Source: Chrysochromulina tobinii (lineage: Eukaryota > Haptophyta > Prymnesiales > Chrysochromulinaceae). From it: a DNA stretch of 39,067 nt. Positions within the stretch are counted from its first letter, which is position 1. Every line of letters begins with the position of its first letter. Below the pieces are notes generated by a model that worked only from the letters and a program-made list of their open reading frames with translations, was not told the DNA's origin and searched no databases. The DNA is taken from positions 1 to 39,067 of the forward strand of contig JWZX01002840.1 of assembly GCA_001275005.1 (NCBI GenBank), in the 5' to 3' direction. The position numbers were made by a program, and so were the translations under genes. This document shows, piece by piece, positions 18,260 to 28,800 of this stretch.

Positions 18260-19095
18260 GCGCTCTTCGACCCTCGCCGAGCCGCGACCCAGAAATTTGC
18301 ATGCTGAATACGTCGTATTGTGTGCATGAAGTAGCATGCACCGGGGTGAGATGTTCACTTATACGTGTTGTGTACATGTCGGCCGTTGTAAGATGTACTG
18401 TTGTACAAGAACCACAATCCAGTTCAAACCGCACCGCGCGCGCGTATGCAGCTCGCTGGCGCGTGTGGGCTACCGGACCGAACACTCTCAGATCATCGCG
18501 CCGAGTCGAATGACACTCTTGACCGAGTAATAGTAGTCAATACGTTAATCGTTATCAAGAGGACGATCATCGAATGATCGTTACAATAAACGATCGGATG
18601 TGGACACACACGACATAAAGAAGGAACAGTTCGGTTCATGCGGCATAGGAAGAAGGAACAGTCATACCTCATAGGATAAGGACCTTGCGTCGATTCGATT
18701 TTGATTTTACTAAGATTTTACATTTTTAAGCGGCGATACATGTATGTTAAGCGTGGCGGCACATATGCCCGCCGTCCGGCCTTGCAAGGCGGCTCGCGCG
18801 CTGCAGCGCAGCCCAAAGTACAGGTAAAGTTACTTTGGGCTGCGCGGCGCGCGAGCCGCATGCAATTATTGCAAGTACCCCTCATAAAAACAAGAAGACT
18901 ACATCCCCAGGGCTACTTTTCATGCCAAGGGCGCAAGGGGGTGACCCCTGGGGACCCCTGACCCTGGAGTGGCGCCGCGCGCCTCGATAAGCGCTCTTTC
19001 TTGTATATATAGAATTTGCGGAAGCGGAAGCGAAGAAGCGAGCGACGGTCCGCGAAGGAAGCCTTCCGGAACAGGGATTTGCACAGAAATCGAAA
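18260..19095. other. Intergenic region with AT-rich segment and a strong hairpin
   Basis: No gene is supported in these 836 bases. 18500-18740 is conspicuously AT-richer than the neighbourhood and carries short ATCGTT/AACGAT inverted motifs and a duplicated GAAGGAACAGT. A large hairpin lies at 18781-18875. 18910-18960 has CCCCTGGGGAC-type short inverted repeats. The last 100 bases are the leader of the J-protein gene. Confidence 0.5.
18781..18875. repeat. Long imperfect inverted repeat (hairpin)
   Basis: Arms GCGGCTCGCGCG (18789-18800) and GCGCAGCCCAAAGTA (18806-18820) are matched by 831-845 and 848-859 of the 18-kb block (18831-18859), with a 10-base loop and a small internal bulge. An outer CTTGCAA/TTGCAAG pair (18781 and 18869) extends the symmetry. 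It could be a small MITE or a structured RNA; nothing identifies which. Confidence 0.8.
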
Positions 19096-19854
19096 ATGAG
19101 AGCGTGGCGACAAATATCACGCGCTCGGCTGCTGAGCTCGCGCGCGGCCAGTCCTCTCGTTGTCCTGGGCTTGCAGTCAGGTGCGACCAAGAACGAGGTA
19201 AAGAGCAAGTTCTACACACTTGCCAAGCAAGTTCACCCGGATGTGAAAGCCGGCGGGGCAGCTGAAACCGATGCATTTACATTCGTCGAGGTTCTGGCAG
19301 CTTACGAGGCATTGATTGCTGAAATAGAGTTCGAGGGCAGCCGCGAGGCTGGTAGTACCACCGCACCGAACAAAGCAGCACGTGGCGGCAGCGTGCACAG
19401 TCGTCGCCAGAGCACCGCCAAGCAACCTCCACACGCTCGCACCGAGTGGACTGTTGGTGAGATCATGTGCGAGCAGCTGCTCGATGACGATTGCAGCGCG
19501 CAAACGCTTGCGACCATTTGGATGGATGTCAAGTCGTTTTACAGGCGTGCATCTCGCCCTGCTTCCGAGTTCATGGTCGATGCGCTCTTTAGTGCGTGCG
19601 CACGGACCGGCGGGGGGTTCGACGGGGCTCTCGAGATGCTGCGGGACGGCAAAGAGTGTGGCGCAATGTCTGGCGCTGCGCAGATCTCCGCCGTCTGTGC
19701 GCTGATGAAGTGGTGCGGCGAGGACGCGCGCGTGTCTTTCGAGTTCGTAGTCAACGAGGTGGATGAGTGGGAGCGCACACCCGAGGCCCTCGATCGGCTT
19801 CACTCGGCGTACTATCTCCGCTTCGGTGTGGACCCGCTCTGTTCCTGGCGATAG
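19096..19854 (+). CDS. J-domain protein, probably mitochondrial
   Basis: A 252-residue frame from the ATG at 19096. The first 20 residues (MRAWRQISRARLLSSRAA) form an Arg-rich amphipathic mitochondrial presequence. A J domain follows directly at about 21-77: LGLQSGATKNEVKSKFYTLA, HPD at about 46-48 and an AYEAL end. After a Ser/Arg-rich linker (about 80-115) comes an unassigned helical domain (about 118-252) with no zinc motif or DnaJ C-terminal domain, making it a class III J protein. It would recruit mitochondrial Hsp70 to a specific client; the client is not evident. DnaJ and PPR-like proteins with this layout exist in algae but I cannot assign one. Confidence 0.88.
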   Translation: MRAWRQISRARLLSSRAASPLVVLGLQSGATKNEVKSKFYTLAKQVHPDVKAGGAAETDAFTFVEVLAAYEALIAEIEFEGSREAGSTTAPNKAARGGSVHSRRQSTAKQPPHARTEWTVGEIMCEQLLDDDCSAQTLATIWMDVKSFYRRASRPASEFMVDALFSACARTGGGFDGALEMLRDGKECGAMSGAAQISAVCALMKWCGEDARVSFEFVVNEVDEWERTPEALDRLHSAYYLRFGVDPLCSWR

Positions 19855-20361
19855 CAAGTGTTGACTCTCTATGTTTAATTGTAGCGTTGGTAATTCCTAT
19901 AGAGGCGTAGACCGCGCGCGCCCGACCCGCGCGCCCCGGACCCCGCACCCCGGTCCGAGAAGCGGCAAGCGCGAGCCCGCCGACGACGGTGTAGACAGTT
20001 ACGTGAGAGACCGCCCGGGCCCCGGCGCGCGCGCAGAGCCACAGCCGACAGCGCACAGGCCCAGGGTAAAACTAAAAGACTAAAACAGCTTGTCCGTGTG
20101 TGTCCCCGGGCCGACACTCTGGCGGCGCTCGTGATGCGGCGCGCCACGATATGACGTGGGGGAAGTGCGGGAACCGGGAAATGCATGGATGCCCATGGAC
20201 TGCTGCCACCGCTCGTCGCCCACACTCGGCACTGGACGTGGCCGCGACGCCGTCGTCGCACACCGCGAGCGCGACGCCGCGGACGCGCTCTCGGCGGCCA
20301 GTCAGTGTCACGCCTCCAACGCCTCCAACGCCTCCTACGCCTCCTACGCCTCCTACGCTTC
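19855..20361. other. Convergent intergenic region with 9-bp minisatellite
   Basis: It is GC-rich without a gene. The right end (20311-20373) is a tandem array of CCTCCTACG/CCTCCAACG units that runs into the 3' end of the HAT-repeat gene. CGCGCGC-type simple sequence lies at 19910-19960. Confidence 0.5.
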
Positions 20362-20373
20362 CTACGCCTCCTC
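20311..20373. repeat. 9-bp minisatellite spanning a stop codon
   Basis: About seven units of CGCCTCCTA (variants CGCCTCCAA and CGCTTCCTA). On the minus strand each unit reads as Glu-Ala-stop or Glu-Ala-Leu in the frame of the HAT-repeat gene. Confidence 0.85.
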
Positions 20374-20535
20374 CGCTGCTTCGGGTGCGATTTTCTCCTT
20401 GAGCCTTGCCGCCGTCTTGCCAAGGGCGTTGGCGGCCGCCTCCATCTGCACTGGCGCGAGGAGCTGGGCATCTGCCAGCTGCGGCAAGGGCACCGCGCCC
20501 AGAGCGCTCAGATATCGCTGCTGGACGGGCTTGAC

Positions 20536-20579
<44 letters not shown>

Positions 20580-21068
20580 TCTGCCGCTGCTGCTGTTGCT
20601 GCTGCTGTTGCTGGTGCACAAGTGCCAGCCGATGACCAACCTCTTCAATGTGCCCCTTGATGACTCGGAACTCGGCCTCGAGCTGTTGCCGCTTGGTCAC
20701 TTCAACCTGCAGCCGCGCGAGCAGCTCGTCGGTGCTGACCGATGGAACAAGGGAGCGCAGCGGCGCCACGCGGGCATGCAGCGCATCACGCTCAGCTTCG
20801 GATGCGGCCCGCCGCTGCCGCGCGGCCTCTAAGCGAGCTTCGAGGGCAGCCACGCCACTCTCATTCGCCGCGCGAAGGGAAGCGAACACTGCCGCTACGG
20901 CGCCTGGCAGCTGTGCCGCCGACAGCAGCGGCCCTGCCCCCTCGATCGCCTTGAGCACTGCAGGGTCGAAAGGCAGAGGAGTCAAGCGAAGGCCTCCTGC
21001 ACCGTCGAAGTCCTGCTGCTGCCGCAGCTGCTGCAGCTGCTGCAGCTGCTGCAGCTGCTGCAGCTGCA

Positions 21069-21124
<56 letters not shown>

Positions 21125-22727
21125 GTGAGCCAATCCTCGGCCGCATAGGCCGCGGCGACGAGGCTCTTCGTAGGGAGCAGCGTGGGACCGCCGGCCGCGC
21201 CTATCCCGCCGCCCGGAGCGGTGCCGATGCCGCCATTGGTGCCCGTGTTGAGAGAGGGCTGGGCGACGCGTGCCGCCTCTGCTCGGTCTGCGATCCGGTT
21301 GGCTGCCATCGTGAAGCCACGCGCGCGCTCCATCTCCTCATAGGCCTCCCACACGACCACGTTGGTCTCGTCGAGCAGTATCGCCCCTTCGAAAAGCTCG
21401 CGGGCGGCGACCATGTTGTTCTGGCGTGCCTCGAGGCCAGCCCATACGACCCTCACGTCCACTGCAAACCGGTCACGGCGCACGGCCTCGCGCAGGTAGA
21501 CGCGCGCCTGTCCCACCCTGCCAGCTCGCTCTTCGAGAAGTGCCCAAGCAGTCCAAATCGAGCACGAGCCACGCTCATCGCGCCCGCGACTCGCCCAGAC
21601 GCCGCGCTGGTACACGTCGCGCGCGCCGCTCACGTTGGCCACCTCGAGCTCCACTTGGCCCCACGCATGATAGAGGGGCGTGTGGGTGGGTTCGAGGGCG
21701 ACGCCGCTCTCAAAGGCCTCACGCGCCTCGTCGAGCTGACCCTGCGCAGCGAGCTGAAGGGCGCGCGCCTGCCACGTGGCACCGTCCGGGCGCGAGCGCC
21801 GCCGGCGCGCGCGTGCAAAGATGGCCTCGGCGCCCGTTAGGTTGCCCGTGCGCGCCTCCATACAACCCCACGACTGCAAGATGTACCGGTTGTGTGGGGA
21901 GGCCTCTAGACCCTTTTGGAAGAGGATGGCGGCGAGGGAGTGGTGGGCGCAGCGCCACTCAAGCACGCCCCACGCATGGTACGTGGCCGCATTCCTCGAG
22001 TTCAGCTGTAGGGAACGTCGGTATGCTTCGCGTGCCGAGCCGAGCTCGCCACGACGCTTGTGCCACTCACCGATCACTTGCCATACAAAGTACGACGCCG
22101 GCGCGACGCGACCGGCGAGGCGCAGGCACTGGGCGGCCGCATCATACTGGCGCTGCCGCTCGAGTCAGCAGCCCACACCGCCACCCAGGCGGGCGCATGC
22201 CGCGGGTTGGCGCGCACTGCCGCCGAGTACGCTTCGAGAGCCTCGTCGGTGGAGCCCGCGCGCTCGTGCACCGCACCCGTCGCCTGCAGCAAGTAGGCGC
22301 TCTCGGGCTCCCACCGGAGGCCTTCGCTCAGGAGCTCGAGCGCCTCGTCGAATGCACCAGCGCGCTCACGCAGCCGCGCCCGCGCAATCCACGCGCGCCC
22401 ATCGTTGGGGTCGAGCTTCGTGCACCACTCGAGCGTCTCGCTCGCGCCGTGCACGTCGCCCTTCTGCTCGAGACGGCGCGCACGGTAGTTGAGCAGGTCG
22501 AGGTTGACCTTGAGCGGGCGGGGCTCGTTCCCGCTCAACTTCAGGAACGGCCGCTCGTCCTCCTCAATCAGCGCGTCACGCACGCGGAAGGCGAGCGAGT
22601 CGCTGGCGTCAGCGGGCAAGGGCACGAGGGCCAGAGGAGTGGCCCGCCGAGCGCCCATTCGAAGCAGAGGGCCGATGCAGTGCGGGGGCGACAGCTGCAG
22701 CGCCAGCGAAAGCAAGAGATGCTGCAT
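20362..22727 (-). CDS. HAT/TPR-repeat protein with polyQ tail (Mbb1/HCF107-like), apparent frameshift
   Basis: Two overlapping frames, 22727-22074 and about 22160-20362, together encode one protein of about 788 residues. The N-terminus (MQHLLLSLALQLSPP) looks like a signal peptide. Residues about 60-480 are a run of HAT/TPR half-repeats with the W-x2-W-x-x-LE-x3-G-x4-A pattern and Pro at unit ends, as in the chloroplast RNA-binding proteins Mbb1 and HCF107, which stabilise or process psbB/psbH transcripts. The C-terminal part is a coiled coil with two polyglutamine tracts. Near 22150-22170 the reading frame shifts within one HAT motif; dropping two bases would keep the W-A-A-LE spacing, and a TGA blocks the downstream frame just upstream. 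It could be a sequence error, a real mutation or, less likely, a tiny intron. Plastid role is inference. Confidence 0.8.
20539..20574 (-). repeat. (CAG)12 tract encoding polyQ
   Basis: Twelve uninterrupted CAG codons flanked by CAA codons inside the coiled-coil part of the HAT-repeat gene. Confidence 0.9.
21070..21123 (-). repeat. (CAG)18 tract encoding polyQ
   Basis: Eighteen uninterrupted CAG codons, followed by a CTG-CAG-CAG pattern giving LQQ repeats. Confidence 0.9.
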
Positions 22728-23006
22728 GCAGGGCAGGACTCAGGGACGGCGACGGAAGCGCTCGAGGCTCGTCCGGCGATCACTCACACCGCACCCGAAA
22801 AGCGTGTGTGAATGTGATCATGTGTCCATGTGATTTCAATGGGTGCGTTCGCATGAGAGGCGCAGTACAATACTGATGGTACTGTGTCAACCCTTTGAAC
22901 TTTCAATCATTCACACGCCTGATCACAGTGATCCGCGGGCGACAGAGGAGCACCACACCGTGATGAGTGCATGAGAGGGCATGGGCTCGGTGGATGATTG
23001 TAGTGG

Positions 23007-24560
23007 ATGTCGATAATCGACCTTTTCGCTCAGGGCCCGGCTGTGCGCTCGGACTCGAACGAGGACGACGATGAGAACGAGGGCGAGGCCGCACCGGTGC
23101 TCTCACCGCGAAGCATGAGCTTGGCTGCCGCTCCTGCTGTAGCTGTTAAGTCAGCGGTACCTCCGATAATCGAGGAGACGATCATGCCAAGAATAGTGAC
23201 GCAAAGTCCGGCCACGGAACCAGCAAGCGAGCCTGAGTTGGGTGGCATGGAGCCACTGCCACCGGCAAGCGAACCCGAGCCATCATGTAAGCCTGAACCG
23301 GCGCCACCCTCAGCGCAGCTGCTGTACGAATGCCGCAGCTGCGGTCGGGATGTCGAGCAGACGTGCAGTGCGAACGGCTGCTGCGCCGCGTGCCTCGCCG
23401 ACATTCACGATGCCGAGCAGCTCGGTCACACTGCGATCACCAAGGCTGAGGCAGCGGAGGCGGAGCGGATCGGGGGCGACCATGCGTTTGGGTACGGCGA
23501 GATCACGCCGCTCGGCATGCGGACGCTCGGAACGGCGCTCTCGCTCGCCGCGGAGGACGTCTTCGCTGACCTCGGCAGTGGCACTGGCCGGCTGGTCCTC
23601 CAAGCGGCATGTGAGTTTGGCGTCTGCCGCTCGATTGGTGTCGAGATTGTAGGCAGCCGGCATCGGCTGGCGTTGGCGGCCTTGGGGCGGGCGCCCGAGC
23701 TCGCTGGCCGAGTCGTCTTCGTCCGCGGCAACTGTGCGAGTGCGCGCCTGTGGGGGGCAGCCGACGACGACCCCGCTCCAGAGGAAGACGAGGGTGCGGC
23801 TCGTGCACAGGGTGGCTCTCGCAGGCCAAAGACGTCCAAGGGCCGCAAGGTGACGAAACGGCTCGCGGTGCAGATTCGCAAGAAGGCAGTGGCGATGGCG
23901 GCATCGGTGACGGCGACATCGGCGGCGGCGGCAGCGGCGCCGGCGGCAGCGGCGCCGCCAGCGACAGAGGAGGCGAACGTGCCGTTAGAGGCAGCTTCGG
24001 CTGCACTATTCGAAGGCGCGCTGGTCGGTGTCACGGCCATACTCCTCAATAGCCTGCTTTTCAGCCCCGTGCTCATGGGGCAGCTCGCAAGGCTCATCGA
24101 GCGCTGCCCGACCCTTCGCGTCGTCGCGAGTACCCAAGCTTTCTTGGAGGATCCTGACAAGGGCTATTGCTTGGCAGGCTACACGGAGATGCCGAGCGTA
24201 CATGTGGAGACGTCGTGGATGGCGCCGACGCACGTGGACAACCCTCTGCGGCTGCAGAGCCCTGGCTCTCCCGTGCGGATCTATGTGCGTGGGGCGGTTC
24301 ACGGGGAGGGCGCTCGGGAAGGCGCTCGGACGAGCAGTGCATGCGACGAGCCCGATACGGCGCTCGAGATGGCCACGCATCGGAGCGCCACCTTGGCGAG
24401 CATAGTAGATTTGGCCAAGAATTTGGGTAGCCTCGAGAGCGAGGCGGACCGTCTCGCCTCTGCACTCGACGAAGCGTTAGAACGCTTGATGCGCGCGAAG
24501 AAGCACGAAGGGCGTAGTAGCAGTGACGTGAGGGTAGATCCTACCCATCCGCTTGTATAG
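23007..24560 (+). CDS. DOT1-like class I methyltransferase with Cys-rich N-terminal module
   Basis: A 517-residue frame from the ATG at 23007. Residues 1-105 are acidic and Pro-rich. A small Cys cluster at about 108-130 (YECRSCGRDVEQTC ... CCAACL) could bind zinc. The SAM-binding core follows: HAFGYGEITPLGM (about 157-168; compare DOT1 YGE-T), motif I FADLGSGTGRLVLQAA (about 185-200), IGVEIVG (acidic motif II), then a late LLNSLLFSPVLMGQL segment (about 345-360) that corresponds to the DOT1 NNF-F motif, here N-S-L-F. Between them lies an inserted KR-rich and Ala-rich stretch (about 255-335) that could carry a nuclear signal. DOT1 enzymes methylate H3 Lys79; since the NN motif is degenerate, another substrate is possible. 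It is divergent from the HAT-repeat gene. Confidence 0.82.
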   Translation: MSIIDLFAQGPAVRSDSNEDDDENEGEAAPVLSPRSMSLAAAPAVAVKSAVPPIIEETIMPRIVTQSPATEPASEPELGGMEPLPPASEPEPSCKPEPAPPSAQLLYECRSCGRDVEQTCSANGCCAACLADIHDAEQLGHTAITKAEAAEAERIGGDHAFGYGEITPLGMRTLGTALSLAAEDVFADLGSGTGRLVLQAACEFGVCRSIGVEIVGSRHRLALAALGRAPELAGRVVFVRGNCASARLWGAADDDPAPEEDEGAARAQGGSRRPKTSKGRKVTKRLAVQIRKKAVAMAASVTATSAAAAAAPAAAAPPATEEANVPLEAASAALFEGALVGVTAILLNSLLFSPVLMGQLARLIERCPTLRVVASTQAFLEDPDKGYCLAGYTEMPSVHVETSWMAPTHVDNPLRLQSPGSPVRIYVRGAVHGEGAREGARTSSACDEPDTALEMATHRSATLASIVDLAKNLGSLESEADRLASALDEALERLMRAKKHEGRSSSDVRVDPTHPLV

Positions 24561-24907
24561 AGTACGGTAGAACGTTGAAGTGGCCCTTGTTCGGTGCTCG
24601 GCCGCACAGCGGCCTCAGGCCCGGACCGTGCGGTGGTACCTAGAACTACGAGCGCGCGTCGACCCGTCCGATCGGGCGGCTAGAATGTAGAAACGTGACG
24701 TCGATTCCGACGCGTAGTTCGGTCGACATTTACCGCGTCTAGCGTAACAGTACGAGGGTGTGTGCAGTGGCCGTCGTCGCGGTCATGATTCAACGACCCG
24801 ACCCGCTAACGACCCGCCGGGTGGCCGGGTGGTGGTCTTGGGCGGAGAAGAGCGGAGCAAAGCGACCGGTACGGCGGTCGGCTGAGGGTGAGGGCTGAGG
24901 CGCGCGG
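24561..24907. other. Convergent intergenic region, nothing recognised
   Basis: 347 bases between convergent genes. GC-rich with a CGACCCG/CGGGTGG-type inverted motif near 24795-24835. No ORF or RNA gene is supported. Confidence 0.45.
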
Positions 24908-25609
24908 TCAAAGGGGAGCCGCGTTCAGCGGAGACAACACAGGCGGATGATCTAAGTTCTGCACAGGCACGCCGACGACTGGAGCCCCTTGCGGCAGAGC
25001 GACCGCCTCCACGGTGACAGGTTGACCTATTCTCGCCGAACTTCGTCCAGGTACGGTCGCCAAGCCGCTGGCCACTTGCATGCCGCTAGATGGCACAACA
25101 AAGATAGGCTGGCCCACTGGGATCTCTGTCGTAGCTGGGGACACATTGGCCGAGCGCCTGCGAGGGTCGGCGTTGTCTGCATCGCGCGCGGTGCCAGCGC
25201 TATTCGAGCCGAATGCGATGCGGACCCGCGCGATCGCCGTAACAGCGAAGAAAGTGCACAGAGCATAGAGGAGGCCAGCCACGCTGCGTGGACTGGTCTC
25301 TGGGTTCTCGCAGCACCACTCATTCACGGTGGTAGCGCGCCAGAGGGCGATGCCGATATGCGCGGCGCTGAAGGGCAAGGCACACGCATTACATGTGCGA
25401 AGCAGCGTATAAGCAGCCGGGGGCTGTGCCAGCCGTCCAACGACGGTGTTACAGCCGATCAATCCCAAGATAGCAGCAGGAAGTCCAATGTAGCCGCCAT
25501 CCTCAATAGTGAACAGCGCGAGCAGCGCGTAGAAGCCATCGAGTATGAGCTGCACGATGATCTTGCAGCGCACTTGTCGCACTATGTACGGATCGTTCGG
25601 GTCGCACAT
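24908..25609 (-). CDS. Small four-helix membrane protein, unknown
   Basis: A 233-residue protein starting at the ATG at 25609 (the frame extends four codons further to a GTG). Four hydrophobic helices lie at about residues 14-35, 40-60, 72-92 and 108-130, with a CxxC-like pair near the second and third. Residues 135-233 are a soluble tail rich in Pro and Val with a repeated pattern (GQPIFVVPSSG / GQPVTVEAVALPQG / GAPVVGVPVQ). No known family is recognised; the layout resembles small MARVEL/tetraspan proteins. It converges with the methyltransferase gene and lies 196 bases from the end of the dioxygenase gene. Confidence 0.7.
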   Translation of the reverse strand: MCDPNDPYIVRQVRCKIIVQLILDGFYALLALFTIEDGGYIGLPAAILGLIGCNTVVGRLAQPPAAYTLLRTCNACALPFSAAHIGIALWRATTVNEWCCENPETSPRSVAGLLYALCTFFAVTAIARVRIAFGSNSAGTARDADNADPRRRSANVSPATTEIPVGQPIFVVPSSGMQVASGLATVPGRSSARIGQPVTVEAVALPQGAPVVGVPVQNLDHPPVLSPLNAAPL

Positions 25610-25805
25610 GTGCTGTACCACGCACGCCGGTTGCCTCGCCAGGGGACGGTTAGGACTCGTGATAGTTTCAAACTACAGTTTCGTCATTTGGGCAGAATTC
25701 ACTCAGCAAACGTTCACCAAGTATCCCGTATGCAAAGTGAATTCTGGCTTTTCAACATCCACTACATGTACGCGTCGGTCAACTCGTCCTGTCACGAAAG
25801 TCACG

Positions 25806-28800
25806 TCACCTGATGGCCTCGGCAATGATAGCCACGCGGTGCCCGGCGACATCCTGCGTGCGGTGAAAGACGCCTGGAAACCAGAGCAGCACGTCGCCAG
25901 GCTCGGCCGGCACGACACATCCTACAGCCTGCAGCGCTCGCTGGTCGCGTTTGCGGCTTTCGGCCTCGTACCCACTGCTGCGCACCCAACCGCTCGTGCC
26001 ATTGGAGTCGGTATGATACTCGACCCTGTCCTCGGGCGGCGGCAGCGGCGCCACATTTGTATTCACGTTGAGATGGTCGACGAGGTCGCAGAGCCGCTGC
26101 ACCTCGTCCAGCGGGGCGACCACCACATTCTGGTGCTCACGCGCATCCGGGCGCGCCTCCTTTCGCAGTGGGAGCCACAGCTTGAAGCCGCGCATGCCGC
26201 CATCCACGTGCCAGTCGCAGCCGCAGGGCACGCCGTCCTCCTCGCCAGTCGGGCAGTCGTGCTCCGCTGGATCGAGAACAACGTGCTCGATTTCGCGCAC
26301 CTGCAATGGCCGACGCTCTGTGAGATACGGCAACGGCGGCGTGAGGCCGCGCTGATCCAGCTCGGTCAGCAACCCATCGAGGGCATCGAGCAGATGCGGG
26401 TTGACTGAGTGGATCAACTGCGCGTCGTTCATGTTGCCACCGCGGTACGCCGACCGTCCGTGGAAGCGCTTCACATCGAGCATGATGCCTGACGCATTGC
26501 GTAGCAGCTCGTTCAGGTATTGCAAGCTCACCTCTCGCACCGTCGCCGAGATTGCGCCGCGCACAAGCAGCAGGCCGGTGGCCCTCACCTGCCCGGAGTC
26601 CGTAAAGTCGCACCGTTTGGTCCGCCGCACCGCAGCGAACGCGCTGGCGAGCGCGCTCTCGGGTAGGGCTCGCATCCGCGCGAAGCAATGACTTTTCCCC
26701 ACAGTGCCCTTGGCATGGGCCCACCTAGTCGCCACATCGTCCGCCGAGGCTGGCGAGGCGTCGTCGGCTGCTCCAGCAGCAACGGCAGCGGCGCCGCCGA
26801 CGTTGACCACGAAGGTCCGAGGAGCGATCGGCAGTTCCTCGTCCGGTGCACATGCTTCAAAGGCGAGCCCAATTTTCTGGGCTACCCGAGCGAGGGCCGT
26901 GGCGGACGAGTGAAGCTGGCCGAAGAGGAGGGCGCCGACCACCTCCTCCACGCTCTGTCGCCCCTGCTCGCGCCCCTCCTTGTGCTCGCCTTCCTTGTGC
27001 TCGCCTTCCGTGTGCTCGCCGCGCGGCTTGCAGAGGACCGCGAGCTTGCGCAGCCCCACCGCGGCGGCAAAGCGAGTGTACAAGTCCTTGTCGTCGACTA
27101 TCTTTGTCAGAAGCAGCTGCGCCGTGCGGGTCACAGCTGATGCCGTGCGCGCCGTGAGATCGACCAGGTGCTCGGCCGCTTGTAATTTGATGACGTCCAC
27201 CCAGTCACTCAAGGCTGCCACCAGCGCCGCTGCCACCTCGACGTCGCCGCGCTCCGCGGTCAGTGACAGCGCCTTCATGCCGAGGTAGCGGTCCGTGATC
27301 TCGTCGCTGCGCATCAGCCCGAGAGCTTGGCTGCGCACTGTGAGGCTCGGTCGAGGAGCCACCAGTGGCAGGGTCAGCAGAGCTCGCCAGCGCATTCGAT
27401 GGTACATCCCCTCTGCATGCTCGGAATGCATCGAAGACTGACTGGCGACCGAGCTCGCGTATTGCATGCACAGCGAGGCAGCCTCGGCAGAGGGGGGTGC
27501 CACTGCAAGCCGCGCGAGCGTCGCCTCGGCCGCGAGAACGGCCTCCTCACCCGCACTCGTCTCCGTGTGCTCGCGCGCCTCATGTCTCGCGCCCGTGTAG
27601 GCGTCCTGCGCGGCTGCCCAGTCGCCTTCGCAAACATCCGCCGAAGCAGTCTCAGCACGACGCTCCGCACGACGCTCTCCATGTGTCCCCATGGCCGCGA
27701 GGGCTTTCCGTGCGGCGCAGCGGACGATTGGCTCTGCATCGGCGGCAGCCACTGCGGCGGCCGCCGCCGCACTCTTCGGTGCCGCCTCACCCAACTGAGC
27801 GAGAACGAGCAGCGCCGCGGCCCGAACGTCTGGCGTGGCGTGCGTGGTGGCGAGTGACTCGAACGCCGCGTACGCCCTCAGCGCGGCGGCGGCGTCCGCT
27901 GCCGTGCCGTCTCGATGCGCAGCTAGCCGCCTTGCTGCCTCGAGGACGAGGAGGCGCACGAGCTCGGGCGTGCTGCCACGGAGCTCCGTCTGCGGCGCCG
28001 CGAGCGTGGCTGCAAGCCTATCAAGCACGGGTTTGGGGTGAGCCATTCCGCCGTACAGCCGGCCAAGAACCTCGGCCGCGAGCAGCCCCACTCCAGGGAA
28101 GCCCATGTCGTCTTGCATGCTCCGTAGCACGTCGTCGAGCAGCGGCAGCTCCGCGCCGCGTGCGAAGCGGCCGAGGCCGTGCAGCGCCATCCACCGCGTA
28201 CCTGGCTGCCAGTGCTCGAGGCGCCCGCGCATCTCGTCAGCAGCTCGCGTCGTACTGAGCGTGCTCCCCGGTTTGGCGTGCTCGTCCCACGATGGCGCGC
28301 CCCAAGGCCCCCAGTGGCGCCGGTGCGCGTGGCCATTGACCAGCTGGGCCATCACCTCGACGCCCACCCAGCGGATCGCGATGTCGTGGCTCTCCGTGTG
28401 GTTGGCCGCAACAGCCAAGCATGCCGCACCTTCGAGCAAGTGAGTGCTTGCGAGCTGTGCACACAGCGCGATCATGAGCTCTGCGGCGGCCAGCCGGATG
28501 CCAAAGAAGCGGTGCGCCATATGCTGTGCGGGCGCACCAACGTACCCGGCCAGCTCCGTTGCGGGCCACTGCGCGCTGTTGGTTGAATGGCCGCGGGCCG
28601 CAAGCATGCGTCCGAGGCACATGGCATGTAAGCAGAAGCGCCGCCCGGGCTCAATCAGCGCCGGTAGCACCTCGGGGTCCCAGGCCACACAATGATCGTT
28701 GTCGTCCTCTGTGTGGCCTGGGACCCCGATGTCAGACTTCCGGCAGCCATGGTAAGCGTCGAACGTTGCGGAGAGCGCCGATCCTTGTACGGGTGCGTCG

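Noticed and set aside
21426-22811. 461-residue plus-strand frame opposite the HAT-repeat gene
   Set aside because: Arg/Pro-rich antisense shadow. The minus strand has ordered HAT motifs in the same interval.
25545-26408. 287-residue plus-strand frame over the dioxygenase C-terminus
   Set aside because: It overlaps the catalytic domain on the other strand and shows no domain.
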